From Kosakonia oryziphila (lineage in GTDB: Bacteria; Pseudomonadota; Gammaproteobacteria; Enterobacterales; Enterobacteriaceae): a stretch of DNA of 64,000 nt. Every line of letters begins with the position of its first letter. Position 1 is the first letter of the stretch. The position numbers and the translations under genes were made by a program. Shown piece by piece: positions 8,356 through 20,058 of the stretch. The stretch covers positions 1-64,000 of the forward strand of contig NZ_FMBC01000026.1 of the NCBI RefSeq assembly GCF_900094795.1, given 5' to 3'. The notes beneath the pieces were generated by a model that was not told where the DNA came from, searched no databases, and saw only the letters and a list, made by a program, of their open reading frames with translations.

Positions 8356-8498
8356 GCTTTTTAGCTTCCGATTTGTCAATTTATTACAGCAAAAAACTGG
8401 AAAAGTAGTCGTTCGGTAAAGCCTCAGTAATGAACAGTATTCGATGGTCTGAAAACTTGATTCATATGATGAATAAACCTATTATTCTGGCTATTCTA

Positions 8499-8517
8499 TT
8501 TTTTTTTTTTTTTTTTT
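8499..8517 (+). repeat. Homopolymer of 19 T upstream of pdeA
   Basis: An uninterrupted T19 run ends 24 bp before the first ATG of pdeA. It lies in the 221-bp, AT-rich space between the tRNA terminator and pdeA, which otherwise shows no clear gene. A tract this long can vary in length by slippage. It could also be a sequencing uncertainty. Confidence 0.9.
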
Positions 8518-8541
8518 GCCAGGATTATTTAATTAACTTTG

Positions 8542-10731
8542 ATGATATATAATAAATACAATTGTATAAGAAAATTTCTGCTCGCGTTAATTTTATGTCT
8601 GGTAGCACTTCCTGTTTCTCGTTTTATTTCACCGCGCGCAATTGTTGATGGTTCTACGCTATTTCTGGTATGGCTACCACTAAATGTAACGTTGGCGATT
8701 ATCTTTTTATTCGGTCGTCATGGGATAATTCCACTAATTATTAGCTTTGCCGTACTGAATGAGTACACATTTCATCTCCCGCATACGGAAGCTGCGGTAT
8801 TGTTATTCTGCGAGTTATTCCCGGTATTTGCAGTATGTACGATTGTGCGCTGGCGGCTTGGCGCGCGCTGGCGTCACTGTATGCCAAATAGCGACATAGC
8901 GGTACGCGTAGCGTGGATAGGATTTGTTGCGCCTTGCGGCATTAAGGCATCAATGTATATTGCCGCAACCTGGTTTAACTATCCGATTAAGATCTCGAAT
9001 TTTTTCGGCTCCGGAACAATCATTTTCTCTATTATTGATATACAAAGCCTGATTTGCGCAGCGCTAATTTTTACTATGATTGTCTATTATCTGCTACGGA
9101 TGATAATCAATCCGCGTTTTGCACGAAAATTCTGGTATCGTAATCGCCAGCCTTTTTTATCAGCTAAAAAACGCTTATTTATGCTGGGCTGGCTGGGAGC
9201 ATTAGTTGCAGCCGTTACTATATTGTGCGCACCTTTTAAAAGTGACTATATTGCCGGATATTTAGTGCCGATTATTTTCATCCTTTTTACCATGGGGATC
9301 AGCTGGTTAAGTTATTCATTTATTACACTTAGCTGGTCTGTTTCGGCGTTTATGCTGCTGGCTTATAACAATAACTTCCTGCAGGGGGTGAATTCCGACT
9401 ACTCGCTGGCGTTTGTCATGTCAGTGTTGATCAGTTTTACCATTTGCATGTTGTATATGATGCAGGTTTTTCGCCGCAGTGAGTGGCTGAAAAGACGCTG
9501 GAAATTACAGGCAATGAGCGATCCTCTGACCGGTCTGCCGAATCTGCGCGCGCTGGAAAAGCAGATGGAACAACAGCCCAACGGCGTGGTGTGTTGTCTG
9601 CACATGAAGAATATGGAGTTTCTCAGTAAGCATTTCGGCTTGATGATGTGTGTGCATGTGAAGCGCAGCGTTGCCCGGAAACTACAACCTCTGTTGCAGG
9701 GGGGCGAGCGTTTTTTCCAGTTGCCCGGTGGTGAACTGTTGTTGTGGTTAAACGGGCCGGAAACGGAGGCGCGTTTACAGCATATGACCGATTTTCTGAA
9801 CAGTCGTCGCATCCTCTGGAACAACGTCGGCCTTGAAATCGAATTTGGCGCCTCCTGGGGAGTGTTGCACATGTGCGGCGAAGCGCTGCATCAAATGCTC
9901 GGGCAATTGAGTTGGCTGGCTGAGAAGGCCAGCGCCGGGCATCAGGTACTGGCGCTCACCAATAGCTTGCAGGCGGTGGCCGGTCAGACTACGAACCGAG
10001 TCTTGCAGCTTAACAAGGTTAAACGTGCGCTGGATGAAAATGGCATTCAGCTTTATGGCCAGCCAGTTGTTGATGCGCAAGGGAAGGGGTACCAGGAAAT
10101 TCTCACCCGGCTTATCAGCAATGGTGAAATCATGATGCCGGATCAATTTATCTCCGTCATTACGCAGTTTAACCTCGGAACACGTTTCGATATGTTGGTG
10201 GTTGAACGCCTGTTGCAATGGATGCAGCAGCACCCGCACACCAGCAAGTATGCGCGTTTTTCAGTGAATCTGATGCCGCTGACGTTGATGCAAAAAGCCT
10301 TTGCTTCGCAGTTTCTGGCGTTGTTTGAGCATTATGCGATAGCGCCACAGACGGTAATCATCGAAATCACCGAAGAGCAGGCCTTTTCCAATTCCGAAGT
10401 CAGCATTCTTAATATCCTGCAATTGCGTCAGGCTGGGTTCAAAATTGCCATCGACGATTTTGGTACCGGTTATGCCAACTTTGAGCGCCTGAAACGGCTG
10501 CAAGCGGATATCATCAAGATCGATGGCTGCTTTGTGCGGGATATTCTCCAGGATCAGCAAGATGTGATGATTGTTAAAGCGATTTGTGAACTGGCGAAAG
10601 CAAACTCTTTCACTGTTGTGGCGGAGTATGTGGAAAACGAAGCACAACGTGAACTGCTGCTGGAGGCGGGAGTGGATTATCTGCAAGGGTATTTATTTGG
10701 CAAACCGCAGCCGTTGACTGATGGCGAATAA
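8542..10731 (+). CDS. pdeA: PdeA (YfeA), membrane c-di-GMP phosphodiesterase (729 aa)
   Basis: Residues about 1-310 are a MASE1-type membrane sensor with some eight hydrophobic segments. Then comes a degenerate GGDEF domain (about 330-470), in which the active-site loop is changed to LPGGELLL near residue 394, so no diguanylate cyclase activity is expected. The C-terminal EAL domain (about 490-725) keeps the catalytic set: EILTRL near 519, the NLMPLTL asparagine, IEITEEQ, DDFGTG near 638, KIDG, and the AEYVE glutamate near 695. The enzyme would cleave c-di-GMP to pGpG. It aligns throughout with E. coli YfeA/PdeA. TTG 8539 and ATG 8542 are both possible starts. The ribosome-binding site is poor (CCAGGA about 18 bp upstream), and the T19 tract lies just before it. 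Confidence 0.9.
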   Translation: MIYNKYNCIRKFLLALILCLVALPVSRFISPRAIVDGSTLFLVWLPLNVTLAIIFLFGRHGIIPLIISFAVLNEYTFHLPHTEAAVLLFCELFPVFAVCTIVRWRLGARWRHCMPNSDIAVRVAWIGFVAPCGIKASMYIAATWFNYPIKISNFFGSGTIIFSIIDIQSLICAALIFTMIVYYLLRMIINPRFARKFWYRNRQPFLSAKKRLFMLGWLGALVAAVTILCAPFKSDYIAGYLVPIIFILFTMGISWLSYSFITLSWSVSAFMLLAYNNNFLQGVNSDYSLAFVMSVLISFTICMLYMMQVFRRSEWLKRRWKLQAMSDPLTGLPNLRALEKQMEQQPNGVVCCLHMKNMEFLSKHFGLMMCVHVKRSVARKLQPLLQGGERFFQLPGGELLLWLNGPETEARLQHMTDFLNSRRILWNNVGLEIEFGASWGVLHMCGEALHQMLGQLSWLAEKASAGHQVLALTNSLQAVAGQTTNRVLQLNKVKRALDENGIQLYGQPVVDAQGKGYQEILTRLISNGEIMMPDQFISVITQFNLGTRFDMLVVERLLQWMQQHPHTSKYARFSVNLMPLTLMQKAFASQFLALFEHYAIAPQTVIIEITEEQAFSNSEVSILNILQLRQAGFKIAIDDFGTGYANFERLKRLQADIIKIDGCFVRDILQDQQDVMIVKAICELAKANSFTVVAEYVENEAQRELLLEAGVDYLQGYLFGKPQPLTDGE

Positions 10732-10732
10732 A

Positions 10733-10754
10733 AAACCGGGGAATTCCCCGGTTT
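10733..10754. terminator. Bidirectional terminator between pdeA and nupC
   Basis: AAACCGGGG-AATT-CCCCGGTTT is a perfect inverted repeat that starts 1 bp after the pdeA stop and is flanked by A and T runs. It serves both convergent genes. Confidence 0.88.
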
Positions 10755-10778
10755 GGTTTTTTGTTTCGTGCGTGGCTA

Positions 10779-11966
10779 TCAAATCACCAGCGCGGCGATG
10801 GCGGCTGACAGCACGCTGACCAGCGTCGAGCCATACACCAGCTTCAGACCAAAGCGGGAAACGACGTTGCCTTGCTCTTCATTCAGGCCTTTGATCGCGC
10901 CTGCGATAATGCCGATAGAGGAGAAGTTTGCGAAGGAAACGAGGAACACCGACAGGATACCTTCAGAGCGTGGGGAGAGGTTAGCTGCGATTTTTTGCAG
11001 ATCCATCATTGCCACGAATTCGTTAGACACCAGTTTGGTTGCCATGATACTGGCGACCTGCAATGCTTCGTGCGCCGGCACACCCAGAATCCAGGCGATC
11101 GGATAGAAGATATAACCGAGAATGCCCTGGAAGGAGATGCCGAAAACAGCAGCAAACAGTGCGTTCAGGCCGGAGATCAGCGCGATAAAGCCGATCAACA
11201 TTGCCGCCACGATAATCGCCACTTTAAAGCCCGCCAGAATGTATTCACCCAGCATTTCGAAGAAGCTTTGACCTTCGTGCAGTTTTGCCATTTGCAGGTT
11301 TTCTTCGCTCTCTTCAACACGGTACGGGTTGATCAGCGACAGAACAATAAAGGTGCTGAACATGTTCAGTACCAGCGCCGCCACCACATATTTTGGCTGG
11401 AGCATGGTCATGTACGCGCCGACGATGGACATGGAAACCGTTGACATTGCGGTCGCGGCCATAGTGTACATGCGGTTGCGTGACATTTTGCCGAGGATAT
11501 CTTTATAGGCAATAAAGTTTTCGGACTGACCCAGAATCAGGGAGCTGACGGCGTTAAAGGACTCCAGTTTGCCCATGCCGTTAACTTTGGAAAGCACCGT
11601 CCCGATGGCGCGAATAATGATTGGCAGTACACGAATATGTTGCAGAATACCGATCAAGGCAGAAATAAAGACGATTGGGCATAGCACTTTCAGGAAGAAG
11701 AACGCCAGACCCTGGTCATTCATTTTACCGAAGACGAAGTTAGTACCTTCGTTGGCGAAACCGAGCAGTTTTTCAAACATTTCGGAGAAGCCTTTCACGA
11801 AACCAAGGCCGATATCAGAGTTCAGGAAGAACCAGGCCAGTAAAACTTCAATCACCAGCAGTTGAATCACAAAACGAATGCGGACCTTCTTGCGATCGCT
11901 GCTGAAGAGCAAGGCAAGCAGCGCCACAACAACAAGCGCCAGGACAAAGTGCAGAACGCGGGACAT
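10779..11966 (-). CDS. nupC: NupC, concentrative nucleoside:H+ symporter (395 aa)
   Basis: A CNT-family transporter with about ten membrane segments and the gate and core signatures of the family ([45 protein letters not shown], and the C-terminal [20 protein letters not shown]). It imports pyrimidine nucleosides and adenosine with protons across the inner membrane. ATG 11966 has GGAG 6 bp upstream and gives the standard N-terminus [20 protein letters not shown]; the frame extends to 12005. In E. coli it is activated by CRP and repressed by CytR. The 354-bp space to mntH is AT-rich and contains TGATCA/GATC-type half-sites on this strand, but I cannot assign an exact CRP site. Confidence 0.93.
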   Translation of the reverse strand: MSRVLHFVLALVVVALLALLFSSDRKKVRIRFVIQLLVIEVLLAWFFLNSDIGLGFVKGFSEMFEKLLGFANEGTNFVFGKMNDQGLAFFFLKVLCPIVFISALIGILQHIRVLPIIIRAIGTVLSKVNGMGKLESFNAVSSLILGQSENFIAYKDILGKMSRNRMYTMAATAMSTVSMSIVGAYMTMLQPKYVVAALVLNMFSTFIVLSLINPYRVEESEENLQMAKLHEGQSFFEMLGEYILAGFKVAIIVAAMLIGFIALISGLNALFAAVFGISFQGILGYIFYPIAWILGVPAHEALQVASIMATKLVSNEFVAMMDLQKIAANLSPRSEGILSVFLVSFANFSSIGIIAGAIKGLNEEQGNVVSRFGLKLVYGSTLVSVLSAAIAALVI

Positions 11967-12254
11967 ATTTGCTCCAAATATGAGACGGGTAGGAATTTTG
12001 TGCACATTCTATGTAACAAGCGGAAAGAAAACGAGATCAAACACACACTATATTGATGTCGTGTGACCAGACTCAAAAATAGTGATCAAACATACATTTC
12101 TGTTATGTTAAGTAAAGGCGTGAAAAGTTACGTTGAAATGCTACACTCTTAACATAATTCGGCGATGATTCCTGCTATCGCCGTCACCATCCTTGCGATC
12201 CGGCCCTTCTATCGTTTCTGGCTATCAGAGAAATCAGGTAAATCCACTACAAAT

Positions 12255-12273
12255 GAACTTGATAATCATTCTC
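12255..12273. promoter_or_regulatory. Fur box upstream of mntH
   Basis: GAACTTGATAATCATTCTC matches 15 of 19 positions of the Fur consensus (GATAATGATAATCATTATC). mntH of enterobacteria is known to be repressed by Fur with iron. The remainder of the 354-bp nupC-mntH interval is AT-rich promoter DNA without an open frame of note. Confidence 0.7.
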
Positions 12274-12287
12274 ACATTGCTAGCATG

Positions 12288-12309
12288 AAACATAGCAAAG
12301 GCTATATTT
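12288..12309. promoter_or_regulatory. MntR box upstream of mntH
   Basis: AACATAGC-AAAG-GCTATATT is an almost perfect copy of the E. coli MntR operator (AACATAGC-AAAG-GCTATGTT). It ends 11 bp before the mntH start codon and would mediate manganese repression. Confidence 0.85.
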
Positions 12310-12320
12310 AGGGGCAATAA

Positions 12321-13559
12321 ATGAACAGTAGTCGCGTTGAGAATAGTAGTGGGCGTGCAGCGCGCAAGGTAAAGCTGGCGCTAATGGGGCCTGCGTTTAT
12401 TGCCGCCATTGGTTACATCGATCCGGGGAATTTCGCCACCAACATCCAGGCTGGAGCCAGCTTCGGCTACCAGTTGCTGTGGGTTGTTGTGTGGGCCAAC
12501 ATCATGGCGATGTTGATACAGTTGCTGTCTGCCAAGCTCGGTATCGCCACCGGAAAAAATCTTGCTGAGCAGATCCGCGATCACTATCCGCGTCCACTGG
12601 TGTGGTTTTACTGGATTCAGGCTGAAATCATCGCCATGGCGACCGATCTGGCTGAATTTATTGGTGCCGCGATTGGCTTCAAATTGATCCTTGGCGTTTC
12701 TCTGCTACAAGGCGCAGTACTCACCGGTATTGCGACATTCCTTATTTTGATGCTGCAACGTCGCGGGCAAAAACCCCTCGAGAAAGTCATTGGCGGGCTG
12801 CTGCTGTTTGTGGCGGCGGCATACATTGTTGAGTTGGCCTTTTCGCAGCCGAAGCTGGCGCAACTGGCGCAAGGTATTGTCATCCCCAGCTTGCCGGGGT
12901 CAGACGCCGTGTTCCTTGCCGCTGGTGTTCTGGGCGCGACTATCATGCCACATGTGATTTACCTGCACTCGTCGCTGACACAGCATCTGCATCAGGGTAC
13001 GCAGCGCGAGCGCTACTCTGCGACAAAATGGGACGTAGGTATTGCCATGACCATTGCTGGCTTTGTTAACCTGGCGATGATGGCGACGGCAGCGGCGGCG
13101 TTTCATTTTAACGGACATAGCGGTGTGGCGGATCTCGATCAGGCTTATTTGACGCTGGAACCGCTTTTAAGCCATGCAGCGGCAACCATTTTTGGTTTGA
13201 GTCTGGTGGCGGCCGGCCTCTCCTCCACCGTGGTGGGGACGCTGGCGGGACAGGTGGTGATGCAGGGGTTTGTCCGTTTTCACATTCCGCTATGGGTGCG
13301 CCGTAGCATTACCATGATGCCGTCGTTTATTGTTATCTGGCTGGGGCTGGATCCGACCCGCATCCTGGTGATGAGCCAGGTGCTGTTGAGCTTCGGCATC
13401 GCACTGGCATTGGTGCCGTTACTGGTCTTTACCAGTGACCGTAAATTGATGGGTGGGCTGGTAAACAGCACGCTGGTGCAACGCACAGGTTGGTTAATTG
13501 TGGTGCTGGTGGTGAGCTTAAATGGCTGGCTGCTGATCGGAACACTTGCAGGTTTATAA
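12321..13559 (+). CDS. mntH: MntH, Nramp-type Mn2+/Fe2+:H+ symporter (412 aa)
   Basis: It matches E. coli MntH over its full length (412 aa). The metal-site motifs are present: DPGNFATN in the first helix and [13 protein letters not shown] in the sixth, where the Met contacts the metal ion. The eleven hydrophobic helices follow the LeuT-like Nramp fold. It imports manganese across the inner membrane and is part of the oxidative stress and metal homeostasis response. The start at 12321 follows AGGGGC by about 6 bp. Fur and MntR boxes are present just upstream. A small hairpin (AATGCC/GGCATT at 13564-13579) and a REP-like palindrome follow the gene. Confidence 0.95.
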   Translation: MNSSRVENSSGRAARKVKLALMGPAFIAAIGYIDPGNFATNIQAGASFGYQLLWVVVWANIMAMLIQLLSAKLGIATGKNLAEQIRDHYPRPLVWFYWIQAEIIAMATDLAEFIGAAIGFKLILGVSLLQGAVLTGIATFLILMLQRRGQKPLEKVIGGLLLFVAAAYIVELAFSQPKLAQLAQGIVIPSLPGSDAVFLAAGVLGATIMPHVIYLHSSLTQHLHQGTQRERYSATKWDVGIAMTIAGFVNLAMMATAAAAFHFNGHSGVADLDQAYLTLEPLLSHAAATIFGLSLVAAGLSSTVVGTLAGQVVMQGFVRFHIPLWVRRSITMMPSFIVIWLGLDPTRILVMSQVLLSFGIALALVPLLVFTSDRKLMGGLVNSTLVQRTGWLIVVLVVSLNGWLLIGTLAGL

Positions 13560-13603
13560 TGAAAATGCCCGCAGGCATTTGGCGTTGCGGGCAGGGTGTT
13601 GAA

Positions 13604-13630
13604 TGCCGGATAGCGGGGCGCTACCCGGCA
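13604..13630. repeat. REP-like palindrome downstream of mntH
   Basis: TGCCGG-A-TAGCG and CGCTA-CCCGGCA are inverted halves of a 27-bp REP-type element that lies between the convergent mntH and ypeC genes. Such elements stabilise mRNA 3' ends and bind IHF or gyrase in some cases. Confidence 0.7.
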
Positions 13631-13636
13631 CGGAAA

Positions 13637-13969
13637 TTAGTGGTGATGGCCACGCCCCGGGCCGCCATGATCATCCCGGTCGCGCCAGCCTTCGCGATAA
13701 CCGCTCTCGTAAGCATCGCGCTTATCCCAACCGCGATCCCAGCCACGGTGCCAGCCGCGATCGTGTTTGTACCAACGGTCACCGCGCCATTCATAATTGC
13801 GACCCCAGTAGTCCCGATCACGCCAGCGTCCGCCATCCCAGTAGTTACCATAGTTATCGCGATCGCCAATTTGCAATTTAATCGACGGCAACAGGGTGAT
13901 TTCGCCAGCATTAGCGACCAGCGGTGCTGAAGCCATTAACACTGCTGCCAGAATCAGTGACCTGAACAT
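13637..13969 (-). CDS. ypeC: YpeC, secreted DUF2502 protein (110 aa)
   Basis: The N-terminus is a clear signal peptide with a cleavage site after ANA (residues about 20-22). The mature part is rich in Trp, Arg, Asp and His ([20 protein letters not shown], and a C-terminal run ending GRGHHH). It matches E. coli YpeC, a small exported protein of unknown role. The His/Asp-rich tail could bind metal, which would suit its place beside mntH, but that is speculation. The gene is convergent with mntH, and the 122 bp upstream hold its promoter. Confidence 0.88.
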   Translation of the reverse strand: MFRSLILAAVLMASAPLVANAGEITLLPSIKLQIGDRDNYGNYWDGGRWRDRDYWGRNYEWRGDRWYKHDRGWHRGWDRGWDKRDAYESGYREGWRDRDDHGGPGRGHHH

Positions 13970-14091
13970 ACTCTTCTCCTCACGATCGGGCCGAAACGGC
14001 CTGTTACAACAATTTTACGGGGTGGCAATACCCCGTATTATTGGCGGAACTCTTAAATCGTGAATGGCAGCACTTTTTGCTAAAACAGTAT

Positions 14092-15090
14092 TTATTCTGT
14101 ACCGCTCAGAATCGTATCGATCTCAGCACGCTCATCCGCAGTGAAGTGACGGTTTTCCAGCATACCAACCGCATCTTCGAGCTGGCTTATCTTGCTGGCG
14201 CCAATCAGTACTGACGTCACCTTATCATCCCGCAGTACCCATGCCAGCGCCATCTGCGACAGCTTCTGACCACGCCGTTGCGCCAGCGCATTCAGCGCAC
14301 GCACGATGTTCAGTTTTTGCGTGGTAAGCTGCTCTGGATTGAGAAAACGGCTACTGCTGGCAGCGCGTGAATCCGCCGGGATCCCCTGCAAATAGCGGTC
14401 AGTTAGCTGGCCGCCAGCCAGCGGAGAGAAGGCAATACTGCCCACCCCTTTTTCCTGCAACACATCCAGCAATCCGTCTTCAACCCAGCGTTCAAACATT
14501 GAGTATTTGGGCTGATGGGTCAGACAAGGCGTTCCAAGGTCATTAAGAATATCAATCGCTTCCCGCGCCTGTGCCGCCGGATAATTAGACAGACCGACGT
14601 ACAGTGCTTTGCCCTGGCGCACAATATGATCCAGCGCGCGCATCGTCTCTTTCAACGGTGTTTCCGGATCCGGGCGGTGATGGTAGAAGATATCTACATA
14701 CTCAAGTCCCATCCGACGCAGGCTTTGATCGAGGCTGGCAATCAAATATTTGCGGGAACCCCAGTCGCCATACGGCCCATCCCACATGGTGTAACCGGCT
14801 TTGGTGGAGATAATCAGTTCGTCCCGTAGGGAGTGAAAATCCTCATGCAGGAGACGGCCAAAATTACGTTCAGCCGATCCCGGCGGTGGCCCATAGTTAT
14901 TGGCAAGGTCGAAGTGTGTAATGCCGAGATTGAAAGCGTACTGCAATAACTGACGGCTGTTTTCCAGCAGCGTGGTATCACCAAAGTTGTGCCACAGACC
15001 AAGTGAAATGGCCGGAAGCTTTAACCCACTGTTGCCGCAGCGGCGATAAGCCATATTTTGATAGCGCGCAGGATCTGTCTGATAAGCCAT
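14092..15090 (-). CDS. Aldo/keto reductase of the YghZ/Gpr type (332 aa)
   Basis: A TIM-barrel AKR with the catalytic tetrad visible: Asp61, Tyr66 (THFDLANNYGPPPGSAE), Lys97 (IISTKAGY) and His137/138 (DIFYHHRPD). The NADPH-binding end is VLIGASKISQLED. It is closely related to E. coli YghZ (L-glyceraldehyde 3-phosphate reductase, also acting on methylglyoxal) but differs enough that the same substrate is not assured. It is divergent from ipdC with 180 bp between them. One possibility is reduction of aldehydes, including indole-3-acetaldehyde made by the IpdC route; this is a guess from proximity only. Confidence 0.85.
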   Translation of the reverse strand: MAYQTDPARYQNMAYRRCGNSGLKLPAISLGLWHNFGDTTLLENSRQLLQYAFNLGITHFDLANNYGPPPGSAERNFGRLLHEDFHSLRDELIISTKAGYTMWDGPYGDWGSRKYLIASLDQSLRRMGLEYVDIFYHHRPDPETPLKETMRALDHIVRQGKALYVGLSNYPAAQAREAIDILNDLGTPCLTHQPKYSMFERWVEDGLLDVLQEKGVGSIAFSPLAGGQLTDRYLQGIPADSRAASSSRFLNPEQLTTQKLNIVRALNALAQRRGQKLSQMALAWVLRDDKVTSVLIGASKISQLEDAVGMLENRHFTADERAEIDTILSGTE

Positions 15091-15171
15091 GCCGTACTCC
15101 TATTGTGTCTTTGTTGTGTGAGTGTATGCGTTTACACAAACTGGCCTTCCTGAGCGTACACCGGGTTGTGT

Positions 15172-15189
15172 CGTAAAGCTTACTTTCCA
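15172..15189. promoter_or_regulatory. Candidate TyrR box upstream of ipdC
   Basis: CGTAAA-GCTTAC-TTTCCA matches the TyrR consensus TGTAAA-N6-TTTACA at 10 of 12 arm positions and keeps the invariant G and C 14 bp apart. ipdC of Enterobacter cloacae is known to be controlled by TyrR with aromatic amino acids. The site starts about 100 bp before the ipdC start. Confidence 0.65.
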
Positions 15190-15252
15190 CCTGAAATATG
15201 ACCTCTAACCTGGATTCTAATCACACTTCTTTAATACTCAGATCAACGTTAA

Positions 15253-16938
<1,686 letters not shown>

Positions 16939-16941
16939 CTG

Positions 16942-18177
16942 TTATTGATCGCGCCGGGGAACAATCATCATCGGTTTCCCGATCAGTAGCAGCCAGGCGG
17001 GAAGGATCACGATGCACAACAGCGGCAGCAGAGTCGTATCCGGCACCACCACGGCGGCAAGAAACAGGCTCAGCCAGCCATCGCGCGTTACCACCAACAC
17101 CATACCGAGCACCGCGCAAGAAACCGTCACGGCGGCGGGTACGGCATCGACATGCTTGTGCAGCATCAACCCGAGCGCCACACCGACAAATACCGCCGGA
17201 AAAATACGCCCGCCACGAAAACCGCAGGCAGCAGCTACCACCAGTGCAGCCAGTTTTACTACCGCAAACAGCAGGTAATCCGTCACCGTTAGCGTCTGGG
17301 CGAAAGCCAGTTGTTGCATCTCGTCCAGTCCCTTAAATAGCGTGACCGGCCCGCCAATGATCCCCAGCAGGCCAAGCAGGAAGCCGCCAACGCCAAGAAC
17401 CAGCACCGGGTTGTGCAGTTGGTGCATCAACCGGTGCAGGCGCGGCAGGCACCAGACGGCAACCATACCCAGCGCGATGGCAAATACAGTAACCACCGCA
17501 CCGCTGATGATATCGACGATATGCAACTGGGGATAACGGGGGATTGGCAGGGCAAAATGGGGCAGAGCGAACAAACTGCTGGTCAGTGCGCCAGCCGCAG
17601 CAGCCATCAACGGTGCTAATAAACGGTCCCACAGCGGCACGTCATTGCTGGCGGTCAGGGTTTGTGAAAAAACCAGTGCTGCCGCTACCGGTGTACCGAA
17701 CAGCGCACCAAGGGTGCCCGCCGAGGCGAGAATGGTCCAGTCCAGTGGTGCTACGCGAGGGAAGACGTGTGCCCCCAGCGCTACCGCGAGCGCAATATTG
17801 AGTACCATTACCGGATGTTCTGGCCCCAGGCTAACGCCACCCGCCAGCCCGAGGATCAGCGCCAGTACCAGGCCGGGCAGCGCTTTGACTGACACTGGTG
17901 CATTGATCAGTGGGACGCTCGCCGGATCCGGACCGCCGTGTCCGCGACTGAAACGGATCACCAAACCAACGGCGATCCCGGTCAGCGTCAGTATCGATAA
18001 GATCCAGCCCGGCGAATCGGATGCAATGCCCAACTGCCCAGGAATAGCACTCCACAAAACGGCTTGCAGCAGCGAAGCTATCTTCATTACCAGTAGCAGC
18101 ACAAGGCTGGAGGCCACGCCGATAGTCAGCGCAGGCAGGGCCAGCAGTAACAGTGTTCTGGCTCGCGGATGAAGCAT
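16942..18177 (-). CDS. yfeO: YfeO, ClC-type ion channel/transporter family protein (411 aa)
   Basis: A hydrophobic protein with ten or more segments that matches E. coli YfeO. ClC-like signatures are visible: [15 protein letters not shown] (the GxGxEGP-like helix; here GPEHP) and [14 protein letters not shown] near the C-terminus. The family conducts or exchanges chloride or fluoride, but the ion for YfeO is not established. It is encoded convergently to ipdC (3 bp gap) and divergently from glk, as in E. coli apart from the ipdC insert. Confidence 0.88.
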   Translation of the reverse strand: MLHPRARTLLLLALPALTIGVASSLVLLLVMKIASLLQAVLWSAIPGQLGIASDSPGWILSILTLTGIAVGLVIRFSRGHGGPDPASVPLINAPVSVKALPGLVLALILGLAGGVSLGPEHPVMVLNIALAVALGAHVFPRVAPLDWTILASAGTLGALFGTPVAAALVFSQTLTASNDVPLWDRLLAPLMAAAAGALTSSLFALPHFALPIPRYPQLHIVDIISGAVVTVFAIALGMVAVWCLPRLHRLMHQLHNPVLVLGVGGFLLGLLGIIGGPVTLFKGLDEMQQLAFAQTLTVTDYLLFAVVKLAALVVAAACGFRGGRIFPAVFVGVALGLMLHKHVDAVPAAVTVSCAVLGMVLVVTRDGWLSLFLAAVVVPDTTLLPLLCIVILPAWLLLIGKPMMIVPRRDQ

Positions 18178-18355
18178 ACATAGATCCTTGTAAAGACGTC
18201 GGGATGACGCAAAACAATCTGGCGGCAGCCCGTGGGTTAATCTGTGACGTAGATCGATTATCCTGGGGCACTCGTGCTATGGTCGTTGTTGTTACAGCGC
18301 CTTGAATTTACAGTGTGCCAAAGATTTATTCTGACTTTAGCGGAGCCGTAAAAGA

Positions 18356-19321
18356 ATGACAAAGTATGCTTTAGTGGGAGACGTGGGCGGTACCAACGCG
18401 CGCTTAGCGTTGTGTGATATCGACAGCGGTGACATCTCCCGGGCCAAAACCTATTCCGGCCTCGATTATCCCAGTCTCGAAGCCGTAGTGCGCGTTTATC
18501 TTGATGAACATAACGTCAGCGTGGAAGACGGCTGCATCGCTATTGCCTGTCCGGTTACCGGAGACTGGGTGGCGATGACGAATCACACATGGGCTTTCTC
18601 GATTGCGGAAATGAAGAAAAGCCTCGGGTTTGCGCACCTGGAAATTATCAATGATTTTACCGCCGTATCAATGGCGATCCCGATGCTGAAAAAAGATCAC
18701 CTGATCCAGTTTGGCGGCGGTGAGGCGGTGGAAGGCAAACCGATCGCTGTTTACGGCGCTGGCACGGGGCTTGGCGTTGCGCATCTGGTGCATGTAGATA
18801 AACGCTGGGTGAGCCTGCCGGGCGAAGGTGGTCACGTCGATTTCGCACCGAATAGTGAAGAAGAGGGGATTATCCTCGAAGAGCTGCGGGCGGAAATCGG
18901 CCATGTCTCTGCTGAACGTGTGCTTTCTGGCCCTGGGCTGGTCAATCTCTACCGGGCGATTGTGAAATCTGATGGTCGCCTACCTGAAAATCTGCAACCC
19001 AAGGATGTTACCGAACGGGCGCTGGCGGACAGTTGCATTGACTGCCGCCGCGCATTGTCGCTGTTCTGCGTCATTATGGGACGTTTTGGCGGTAACCTGG
19101 CGCTAAACCTCGGTACATTCGGCGGGGTGTATATCGCGGGCGGGATCGTGCCGCGCTTCCTCGACTTCTTTACCGCCTCCGGTTTCCGTGGTGGCTTTGA
19201 AGATAAAGGGCGTTTCAAATCCTATGTGCAGGACATTCCGGTCTATCTGATTGTTCATGATAATCCCGGGCTACTCGGCTCTGGCGCGCATTTGCGCCAG
19301 ACGCTGGGACATTTCCTTTAA
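18356..19321 (+). CDS. glk: Glk, glucokinase (321 aa)
   Basis: An essentially complete match to E. coli Glk (321 aa). The ATP phosphate-binding loop [14 protein letters not shown] is at the N-terminus and the sugar site includes [22 protein letters not shown] and GIVPRF. It phosphorylates free cytosolic glucose to glucose 6-phosphate, complementing the PTS. It ends 4 bp inside the end of ypdB, a convergent overlap; in E. coli K-12 the fry genes and ypdC-ypdF stand between these two genes. Confidence 0.96.
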   Translation: MTKYALVGDVGGTNARLALCDIDSGDISRAKTYSGLDYPSLEAVVRVYLDEHNVSVEDGCIAIACPVTGDWVAMTNHTWAFSIAEMKKSLGFAHLEIINDFTAVSMAIPMLKKDHLIQFGGGEAVEGKPIAVYGAGTGLGVAHLVHVDKRWVSLPGEGGHVDFAPNSEEEGIILEELRAEIGHVSAERVLSGPGLVNLYRAIVKSDGRLPENLQPKDVTERALADSCIDCRRALSLFCVIMGRFGGNLALNLGTFGGVYIAGGIVPRFLDFFTASGFRGGFEDKGRFKSYVQDIPVYLIVHDNPGLLGSGAHLRQTLGHFL

Positions 19322-20046
19322 AGATTCATTAGCTGCCTGAATTCTTTAACTTTGCTGCGGCTGACGGGCACCTGAAAATCCAGGTCCCGCAGCCGCAAGA
19401 TATAGGTGTTGTTGAACCACGGTTCGATCTCGCGAATTTTATCCAGATTCACGCAGTATGAGCGATGGCAGCGAAAGAAATGCGCCGTCGGCAGCTTGCT
19501 GCAAAACTCGGTGATGTTCATCGGCATCACGTATGATTCCCGCTTCGTATAGACGAAGGTCATCTTCTCATGCGCTTCCGCATAATAAATATCGTTAATG
19601 CTGGTAACAATAATACGTTCGTCTTTCACCAGATTAATGGTGGCGTTTTCCCGTGATTGCGGGCTGCTGGCGGTACCTGATTGCTGCTGCCAGGCCGTTT
19701 CCAGCTTTCGCAGCATACTGATAATTCGCGACTCCTGGTACGGCTTCAGAATGTAGTCAAACGCTTCCAGTTCGAAGGCTTCGACCGCATGCTCTTTCCA
19801 GGCAGTAATAAACACAATAAAGGGTTTATGTGCGAACTGGCTGATGTTTTGCGCCAGCAATACGCCATCCAGAGACGGAATATTGATATCCAGAAAGATC
19901 GCATCAACTTTGTTGTGCTGTAAATATTTCAGCACATCGAGACCATCGTCAAAGGTACCGACGATCTCCATCTGGCTGTGTTCTTTTATCAGCCAGCTCA
20001 ACTCCTGTTGCGCCAGAAATTCATCTTCAACAATGATGACCTTCAT
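19318..20046 (-). CDS. ypdB: YpdB (PyrR), LytTR-type response regulator (242 aa)
   Basis: Receiver domain at residues 1-120 with the phosphoacceptor Asp in [13 protein letters not shown] and Lys in KPYQESR, then a LytTR DNA-binding domain at about 135-240 ([23 protein letters not shown]). It is the partner of the YpdA kinase 12 bp upstream. In E. coli the pair responds to extracellular pyruvate and activates the transporter gene yhjX. Here the downstream ypdC gene of E. coli is missing and ypdB runs straight into glk. Confidence 0.93.
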   Translation of the reverse strand: MKVIIVEDEFLAQQELSWLIKEHSQMEIVGTFDDGLDVLKYLQHNKVDAIFLDINIPSLDGVLLAQNISQFAHKPFIVFITAWKEHAVEAFELEAFDYILKPYQESRIISMLRKLETAWQQQSGTASSPQSRENATINLVKDERIIVTSINDIYYAEAHEKMTFVYTKRESYVMPMNITEFCSKLPTAHFFRCHRSYCVNLDKIREIEPWFNNTYILRLRDLDFQVPVSRSKVKEFRQLMNL

Positions 20047-20058
20047 CGACTTCTCCTG

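Noticed and set aside
12006..12254. CRP/CytR sites for nupC
   Set aside because: Half-site-like GATC and TGTGA words occur but no full-length site could be fixed with confidence.
13490..13930. A frame antisense to ypeC rich in Pro, Ala, Ile and Val
   Set aside because: Shadow of ypeC, whose signal peptide and E. coli match are clear.
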